This document shows positions 58,732-64,000 of a stretch of 64,000 nucleotides of DNA, in pieces. The stretch comes from Trichodelitschia bisporula. Taxonomy: Eukaryota; Ascomycota; Dothideomycetes; Phaeotrichales; Phaeotrichaceae. Position numbers and translations under genes: made by a program. The stretch spans positions 302,963 to 366,962 of the forward strand of contig ML996701.1 of the NCBI GenBank assembly GCA_010356995.1, in the 5' to 3' direction. The notes below the pieces were generated by a model, which saw only the letters and a list, made by a program, of their open reading frames with translations, was not told where the DNA came from and made no database searches. Within the stretch, counting starts at the first letter, position 1. Every line of letters starts with the position of its first letter.

Positions 58732-60465
58732 TCAGCATCCCACAACATCCTCCTCCCCGAGCCATTCCTCTTCCAGCGCAATCGCCACCAAATCCCGCAC
58801 ACACGCCAACCCCTCCCTCGGCATGGAGCTCACATCCAGCATCGCCTCCATCTGCCTCAACGCCGCCTCCAGCGCCACCATCTTCTGCCTCGCCATCACT
58901 ACATCCTCCTTCTCCCCCAGGACCCCCACCTTCGCCATCTTCGCCTCCTCATCCTCCTGCGACCAAGCAGGAAAATTAGCCAGCAACTGTCTTAGCACAA
59001 AGTGCAACCAAACCAAATTCGTCTGCGGATGAAAACCCAGCCACTTCCTGCCCGTCCCCTCCGCCTTCTTCGCATCAAACCGCGCAAGCGGATCGCTGAA
59101 GTACATCGCCGAGCGCATGTACCTGTAGATATCGTACTGATACTCAACATCCCCATCCCCTTCGAAAATCGCCTCCTCAGTCTCAAGATCAAAGTACGCG
59201 ACCTCAGCACTCTCCTCCCCGTCGCCACTCGCCCCAGGCGGGAGCGGCATCTCCGCGCGGCTCAGCGTGTAGTCAATGACCGTGACCTCGAGCCCCGTGA
59301 ATCCCAACCTCCCCCCTACACCTTTCACCACCGGCCTCTCCAATGTCCCCCCGCGCGCACTCTTCACGCAAATATTCCCGAGATGCAAATCGCGATGCTC
59401 AAACCTTGCCTCCCCCTCCCCCTTCGCAACCGCCAGCGCAACCTGCCAGAACACATCCCACACGGCCCACACGCTCCACCACCCGCGCTCGGTTAGGGAC
59501 TCGACGTCGACCCCGGCGTCTTGCATCTCGATCACCGCCCACACCTGCGCTTCGTCGTACACGCCCTTGCGTCCCGGGTCTGCGAAACCGCTCTTGTCCG
59601 CTGCGGGGCGGGCTTTATTCCAGCTCCGCCACGCCTCGACGAATGCTCCCCCGGGTGGACCGCGGAGTACGTGCAGCGCCCTGAAATCGCTGAACCCGGG
59701 GATCGGTGCGAGGCGCTGCAGGAGGCGCGTCTCCGTCGCCACCGCCGCGGGTGTGCTCATCGCGGCTTCGCGCGCGAGTCGGGCGGGCGATTTTCGTTTC
59801 CCCTTGATGGTGGGATCGGGTCGGAGGGCGAGGAGTTTGAGTACGCTACATTCGCCGCCGTTGTGGGGTGTGAGGCGGTAGACTTCGCTGTAGGACCCTT
59901 CGGCGATTTTGGCGATCGAGAAGTGCGTGGCTAGGGTTGTGGTCCAGGTGTCGAAGGCGGTGGGGGAGGGGAGCGCGGCGAGGGTGAGGAGGGGGGCGAG
60001 GTAGGGGTCTAACGGTGGGGCGGTGAGGGGTTTGGGGGTGGGTGCGGTGCGTGGGCGGCGGGGGAGGACGGTTATGCTTTCGAGGAGGGTTTCGTCGGCG
60101 GGTTGGGGTTCGGGTTTATGCGTGGGTGCAGTACTATCGAGGAGCGGCTCGTCTGCGGCCTTCGTTTTGGCTTTTCGCGCGGGCGCGGACTTCTTCCGCA
60201 CCGGTGCGCTGGGTGGTGGGACGTTCGTGTTCTTGGTGGTGAGTGCGGGGCGGGGCTTCGGGGGCGACTTTTGTGTCTGGTTTTCTTCGTCATTCTTGTG
60301 GTCGCCGGAGAGGGCTAAGTGTTCCAGTTCCTTTGTCGCGGCGTCGACTGCATCGTTTACTGCAGAGGGTGGAGGTTTGAGCGGGCTCGAGCGCGAGAAG
60401 ACGTCGGACATGGCGAAAGAAGGAACCGCGGCGCGGCGCTTGCCGTAGACGTGTTTTCGCACCAT
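58732..60465 (-). CDS. Haspin-type protein kinase
   Basis: Atypical kinase that phosphorylates histone H3 Thr3 in mitosis and helps place the chromosomal passenger complex. Single exon, 577 aa. The N-terminus (MVRKHVYGKRRAAVPS) has a VYGKR sequence seen in fungal haspins; residues ~20-150 are disordered and Lys/Pro-rich. The kinase domain runs from about 170: EGSYSEVY (189-196, Gly loop), VLK (208-210, catalytic Lys), HRDLHLGN (357-364, catalytic loop) and DYT (398-400), which replaces DFG, a haspin hallmark. A short C-terminal lobe without an APE motif also fits. The start is the first ATG of the frame. Confidence 0.94.
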   Translation of the reverse strand: MVRKHVYGKRRAAVPSFAMSDVFSRSSPLKPPPSAVNDAVDAATKELEHLALSGDHKNDEENQTQKSPPKPRPALTTKNTNVPPPSAPVRKKSAPARKAKTKAADEPLLDSTAPTHKPEPQPADETLLESITVLPRRPRTAPTPKPLTAPPLDPYLAPLLTLAALPSPTAFDTWTTTLATHFSIAKIAEGSYSEVYRLTPHNGGECSVLKLLALRPDPTIKGKRKSPARLAREAAMSTPAAVATETRLLQRLAPIPGFSDFRALHVLRGPPGGAFVEAWRSWNKARPAADKSGFADPGRKGVYDEAQVWAVIEMQDAGVDVESLTERGWWSVWAVWDVFWQVALAVAKGEGEARFEHRDLHLGNICVKSARGGTLERPVVKGVGGRLGFTGLEVTVIDYTLSRAEMPLPPGASGDGEESAEVAYFDLETEEAIFEGDGDVEYQYDIYRYMRSAMYFSDPLARFDAKKAEGTGRKWLGFHPQTNLVWLHFVLRQLLANFPAWSQEDEEAKMAKVGVLGEKEDVVMARQKMVALEAALRQMEAMLDVSSMPREGLACVRDLVAIALEEEWLGEEDVVGC

Positions 60466-60831
60466 TGTAGCTTGTGCTGGTGGGCGTGAGTGAGTGTGGT
60501 ACCTGGTGATGTCTGGTGTAAGTGTTTGACGTTGGTGTTGAGTTTGGAGAGGTGGGTTGCCAGGACGACGGGGTGAGAGGGGGGCGCTGATTGGCTACTG
60601 GCGAGGCTGAGGTGGGAGGCAGTCACGACGCGGACAACACGGCGAGGGGCATTTCAATTCGGACAGAACGGTGAATACCGATTCAGCTATCTATCTACAT
60701 ACTCGCTCACTCGAATCATTACTGTGTACACCCATAACCGCCATGCCGTGTCGAGTCGTTACATCTCGAGTCACCCGTTCAATCTCAAACCCAACCCATT
60801 CGCCATCCCCGCATGCAATACCTCAAAAACA
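60466..60831. other. Intergenic region between tandem minus-strand genes
   Basis: 366 bp between the haspin start and the end of the membrane-protein gene. Nothing recognisable is seen. Confidence 0.5.
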
Positions 60832-62160
60832 CTAAACCTCGCTATCATCCAGACTATTCCTCCTCAACCCCGACCGCCTAAACCCACCATAGCTCCGACT
60901 CGGCCTCTCCTGCCTAACACCAACCTGGCTCACACTCTCATCAATCCCCGGCTCCCCCTTCGTCAGCCCCGGAATATGATGCGTGTACACCTTCGTCCCC
61001 GTCGCACTCGTGCTAGCCTGAAAACTTGCCTCGCTGTCCTCGCCATAGTACCGGGGCCCGCCACGCGACTGCCTCTTCTGCTGCGACGCCTGGCGCGTGC
61101 CCTTCGACGGCGACTGCCGGTCAGAGCCCACGGCCGATGATGTGGGAGTGGTTTTCTCGCTCACAGGCGCCAGGTCGTTCGCGGGCCGGTACGCGTCGTA
61201 GTAGCTGCTGGCCTGGCGGCGGGAGCCGTGTGTCTGGGCCTCGCTGGGAACGGTGAAGATGGTCGCGTGGTCGGGGGCGCCGGTGCCGCCGGTTAGGATG
61301 CTGGACGGGGCGACGCGGTAGGCGGCCAGGGGGGGCGGGACAATGGGGTTAGACGCGGAAAAGTGTGAGTCGACGTCGTCTTCGTGCTCGTAGCGGGGCG
61401 GATGGGAGTTGCGGGGCTGGGGGACTTCGGAGGGCGGGGCGGAGGACACGACGGTAGCGTCGTCGTGCGGGCGGGACTTGCTGCGCCTCTTTTCTTCCTT
61501 CGCGCGCTTTTCGGCATCCTTGGCTTCGGCCTTGCGCTGCTCCTTCTCGCGACGTTCGCGCTCTTTCTGCTCGCGGCGCTGCTCACGCTTGTTCGGGGAC
61601 TCGGGTTGTCTCGAAACTTCAGAGCGGTCGGTGTTAGTCCCGTCCCACTGCGAGCCATGCGAGCGCGTATTCATGCCGCCGACCTTAGCTGCCTTCTCCT
61701 GCTTGTAAGCCCTGAGTTCGGGGTCCTGGCCCTTGGTGTGGCGGTGGTGGCGGTACTGATCGCGGTAAGCGCCACGGCTGTCCTTGCTGACTTTCGAAAC
61801 CTCGCTTTCGGTGCCGACGTTTGAGTCTGTGTAACCGTGGTCGCTGAACTTGGGCGCCTGGCTCGTGCCGCCGAGGCGCGTGCTCTTGGTTGCGTTGCTG
61901 AGGGTGCGGCCGTCGGGGCCCTTGCGGCGGAGGACGGTCGACTTGTAGTCTTCCCAGTCGCCCTGGCGCCACTTGAAGCCGCCGTTGCGCGCCATGAAGA
62001 AGAACCAGATGCCGGCGACGACCATGGCGGCGCCGATGATGGCGAACAGCGCGAGGAACCCCGCATTGTCAAGGTCATTGGCGGGCTTGACGCCCGTGCC
62101 GAAGGTGGGAGTTTTGTCGGCACGCGGAAGAAGGTGGGGATAAGAGGGAGCAGGCGCCAT
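60832..62160 (-). CDS. Single-pass membrane protein with charged cytoplasmic tail
   Basis: Single exon, 442 aa. Residues ~28-56 (AGFLALFAIIGAAMVVAGIWFFFMA) form one membrane span; no cleavable signal peptide precedes it, so it is a type III-like or signal-anchored protein. The tail begins with GGFKWRQGDWEDYKSTVLRRKGPDGRTLS, then a strongly charged helix (residues ~185-235, repeats of EKERREKEQRKAEAKDAEKRAK) that should form a single alpha-helix or coiled coil, then a disordered Ser/Pro/Arg-rich end with YYDAYRP and DDSEV. Proteins of this shape are conserved in Pezizomycotina. I do not recognise a studied homologue. Confidence 0.78.
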   Translation of the reverse strand: MAPAPSYPHLLPRADKTPTFGTGVKPANDLDNAGFLALFAIIGAAMVVAGIWFFFMARNGGFKWRQGDWEDYKSTVLRRKGPDGRTLSNATKSTRLGGTSQAPKFSDHGYTDSNVGTESEVSKVSKDSRGAYRDQYRHHRHTKGQDPELRAYKQEKAAKVGGMNTRSHGSQWDGTNTDRSEVSRQPESPNKREQRREQKERERREKEQRKAEAKDAEKRAKEEKRRSKSRPHDDATVVSSAPPSEVPQPRNSHPPRYEHEDDVDSHFSASNPIVPPPLAAYRVAPSSILTGGTGAPDHATIFTVPSEAQTHGSRRQASSYYDAYRPANDLAPVSEKTTPTSSAVGSDRQSPSKGTRQASQQKRQSRGGPRYYGEDSEASFQASTSATGTKVYTHHIPGLTKGEPGIDESVSQVGVRQERPSRSYGGFRRSGLRRNSLDDSEV

Positions 62161-62642
62161 GATGAGGATGCTCGGAATGTGCTGTTGAGATCCTGAGCAC
62201 GAGGCTCTGGGTACGATGGATGGACGTCGATCAGACGGAATGTGTGTGCGGAATGCTCAGAGATGGGTTTGACGAGCGATAGTGGAATGTCAAGTCTGTC
62301 TCTACAAATTCGTAGGAGAGACAGACGGTCGTAGAGATGCAAGATGTGGAGAGTTTGGGTGTGGGAGAGGAAGCGCTGGTTGAGGTGGTGGTTTAAGCGG
62401 CCGGCCCCCAGCCTCTCTCCCCGGCCTCTCCAATTTCCCCTGCCACTGACGTTGTGTTTACACCCCGGTTGCCCCGCGACGAGCGGGAAAGGCCCGTGCA
62501 CTGAGTGGCTGGTGGCCTGGTCAGGTGATTCGACCCTGAACGACCTGGAGCTTCCACTTTCACTTTCAGACTTCACATCCTGAGTTACGCATTTCGTCTT
62601 GTGCTTCTCGTCCTCGCATTCGGGAGCCTACAGTGTCTTCTG

Positions 62643-62772
62643 CGGATGTAACTTGTGATCATACCTAAGCTCCGCCGCGCAAGTCACCTTCAAACTCATT
62701 CATCTACATCCTGTACGGATGTAAGTTGTGGTTATGTACCTAAGCTCCGCCTTGCAAGTCACCTTCAAACTC
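62643..62772 (+). repeat. Direct repeat, two copies 73 bp apart
   Basis: The stretches from 62643 and from 62716 share CGGATGTAA(C/G)TTGTG, CCTAAGCTCCGCC and GCAAGTCACCTTCAAACTC, with few differences over ~55 bases. A local duplication in promoter DNA is the simplest reading. Confidence 0.8.
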
Positions 62773-63090
62773 CGGGCTGGTGAGTACGTATCTCCGTAGG
62801 TCCAGACTGACCAATGGCAAACTGCCTACGCCGCGAGAATAAACCACAGCGGATGGTCAAAAGCCAGCTTGCAGACTATCGGGCTTTCAAGTTGAGCCGA
62901 TTCTGCAAGTCTCTACAATACAGGCAGGACATTGAAATGAGTACGCCTTCGATATATATAGCATCTGTAAGCGGTCGGATGTCGATCGTGCCCATCCCGA
63001 ACAGGAGCCTACAGCCACTTCGGTTTATAATAAAGAGTCAAAGCGACGGAATAAACTCAGGACATTGTTATCAGTTCTTCTCCCATCATT

Positions 63091-63216
63091 GGACATATTC
63101 AGCATCTATTGAACCTCAGTCCTTCTCCCATTCGACATATTCAGCAATCATTGAACCTCAATCCTCCTCACATCGGACATATTCAGCATTTATTGAACCT
63201 CAGCTCAACAACGACC
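63091..63216 (+). repeat. 42-bp tandem repeat, three copies
   Basis: Units start at 63091, 63133 and 63175, each with (G/C)GACATATTCAGCA and TTGAACCTCA. The period equals 14 codons, and one frame stays open through all copies (TYSA.IEPQ units), but the array ends four bases before the dehydrogenase ATG and most likely lies in its 5' leader. Confidence 0.85.
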
Positions 63217-63219
63217 ATC

Positions 63220-64000
63220 ATGGGCCTCTTCCAAGTCAGCCTACGAGACCCGACCGGCTCCTTCGCCGGCAAGACCATCATCGTCACCGGCTCCAACACG
63301 GGCCTTGGTCTCGAAGCCGCCATTAAATTCACCCAGCTCAATGCCTCACGCCTCATCCTCGCTGTTCGTGATCCCTCCAAAGGCGAAGCCGCCAAAGCGA
63401 CCATCCAACAGCGCGTCCCCAACCACACGACCAACATCGAGGTCTGGCCGCTGGATATGGCCTCATACGCCAGCATCAAATCCTTCGTCCACCGTGTCGA
63501 GAGCGATGTCGACCGACTCGACATTGCGCTGCTGAACGCCGGCTTCATGTCGGGCAAGTTCCAGCTCAGCGAGTACGGTTGGGAGACGGTTCTGCAGGTC
63601 AACACTGTCTCGACGACGCTTCTCGCGCTGTTGCTGCTGCCAAAGCTGCGCGCCAGCAGGACGGAAACTTCGACGCCGGTGCTTGAGGTTGTGAGCTCGG
63701 GCTTGCATACGAGAGCGAAGGTCAATGCGGAGCACCGGGCACTGGAGCATGTGATGGCGAGCTACAACAACGCCGAGTCGGTCGCGGAAGGTCCGGTAGG
63801 AGAGGGGCAATACTCGCGCTCGAAATTGTTCGTCTTGCAGGCGTTTGAGGTGATCGCTCGTTCGGTACTGAACAAGAGCACGGGCAAGCCGGATGTGCTT
63901 GTTGTTGTGTCGTGCCCCGGGGCGTGCAAGAGCGAGTTGGGCAGGGAGATGACGGGTCTGCTGGGGGTTGCGAAGAACCTCTTCTATCGCTTTATCAGGA
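63220..64000 (+). CDS. Short-chain dehydrogenase/reductase (3' part outside window)
   Basis: Partial gene; 260 codons are visible without an intron and the frame is still open at the window end. Classical SDR features: TGSNTGLG (residues 23-30, NAD(P) binding), the NAG motif in LLNAGF, a Ser region (VVSSGLHT) and YSRSK (YxxxK active site). LDMASYASIKSFV is the usual strand/helix after the cofactor site. The subgroup looks like the retinol-dehydrogenase-like or WW-oxidoreductase-like SDRs common in fungi, and its substrate cannot be told. The ATG directly follows the 42-bp repeat array. No neighbouring biosynthetic gene is visible on the left. Confidence 0.88.
   Translation, partial: MGLFQVSLRDPTGSFAGKTIIVTGSNTGLGLEAAIKFTQLNASRLILAVRDPSKGEAAKATIQQRVPNHTTNIEVWPLDMASYASIKSFVHRVESDVDRLDIALLNAGFMSGKFQLSEYGWETVLQVNTVSTTLLALLLLPKLRASRTETSTPVLEVVSSGLHTRAKVNAEHRALEHVMASYNNAESVAEGPVGEGQYSRSKLFVLQAFEVIARSVLNKSTGKPDVLVVVSCPGACKSELGREMTGLLGVAKNLFYRFIR

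Larger units (their letters stand above)
62161..63219. other. Divergent intergenic region with tandem repeats
   Basis: About 1.06 kb upstream of both the membrane-protein gene and the dehydrogenase gene. It contains the 73-bp-spaced direct repeat and the 42-bp triplet listed separately. A frame from 62814 runs through the triplet and past the dehydrogenase ATG to 63326; this looks fortuitous. Confidence 0.5.

Noticed and set aside
62814-63326. 170-codon frame through the 42-bp repeats
   Set aside because: Kept open by the 3n period and overlaps the dehydrogenase out of frame; no domain. Noted only as a possible upstream ORF.
1-64000. Secondary-metabolite cluster, CRISPR array, or intact mobile element
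   Set aside because: No polyketide or peptide synthase, no spaced direct-repeat array and no element with paired ends was seen; the only transposon trace is the short hAT relic.

Overview
The window is nuclear DNA of a filamentous ascomycete (Pezizomycotina). The basis is the gene set: a class II myosin of about 2,430 residues, a proline-rich annexin, an RTA1-family membrane protein, a Red1-type CCCH protein, a GIG1-like DUF3605 protein and several Cys-rich secreted proteins. Almost all introns are 41-60 bp, with GT(A/T)NG(T/C)-type donors and CTAAC-like branch sites. I cannot fix the class or genus. All gene models were spliced by eye from reading-frame continuity and family conservation, with no transcript evidence.

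Layout. Positions 1-6933 are gene-poor, with G-rich, C-rich and simple-sequence tracts and a cluster of GGTACGTACC palindromes. From 6934 to 17222, on the minus strand, lie arginyl-tRNA synthetase, an M13 (neprilysin-like) metallopeptidase, a Cys- and Tyr-rich surface protein and NADH-cytochrome b5 reductase, with two gene-free stretches of about 1.5 kb. From 17789 to 25919 come a DUF3605 protein, an annexin, a four-helix membrane protein, a small Cys-rich secreted protein and a Pro/Gln-rich protein. A hAT transposase relic folded as an inverted repeat sits at about 26217-26535, just before a large mitochondrial PPR-like gene (26814-29657). Next are mccA, an acidic nuclear-type protein, an unexplained inverted duplication (34091-34476), the myosin gene (34842-42279) and a divergent Red1-like gene (42928-46792).

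The right third is mostly housekeeping. It holds a DUF952 protein, transaldolase, Cu/Zn superoxide dismutase, an RTA1 protein, a 2.3 kb gap, a Cys-rich secreted protein, YAF9 and COQ11 sharing a 208 bp divergent promoter, a haspin kinase, a single-pass membrane protein and a short-chain dehydrogenase that runs off the window end. Tandem repeats lie upstream of the dehydrogenase.

The genes do not form one pathway or an evident biosynthetic cluster. They serve translation, pentose phosphate and redox metabolism (TAL1, SOD1, CBR1), mitochondria (PPR protein, MccA, COQ11, probably the long ArgRS form), chromatin and RNA control (YAF9, Red1-like, haspin), cytokinesis (myosin II) and the cell surface. 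I found no convincing new multi-gene system. The most notable observations are a likely dual-start ArgRS with a minisatellite in its coding sequence, the hAT hairpin relic, the inverted peptide-coding duplication at 34.1-34.5 kb, and stop-free introns of length 3n in the myosin and M13 genes.
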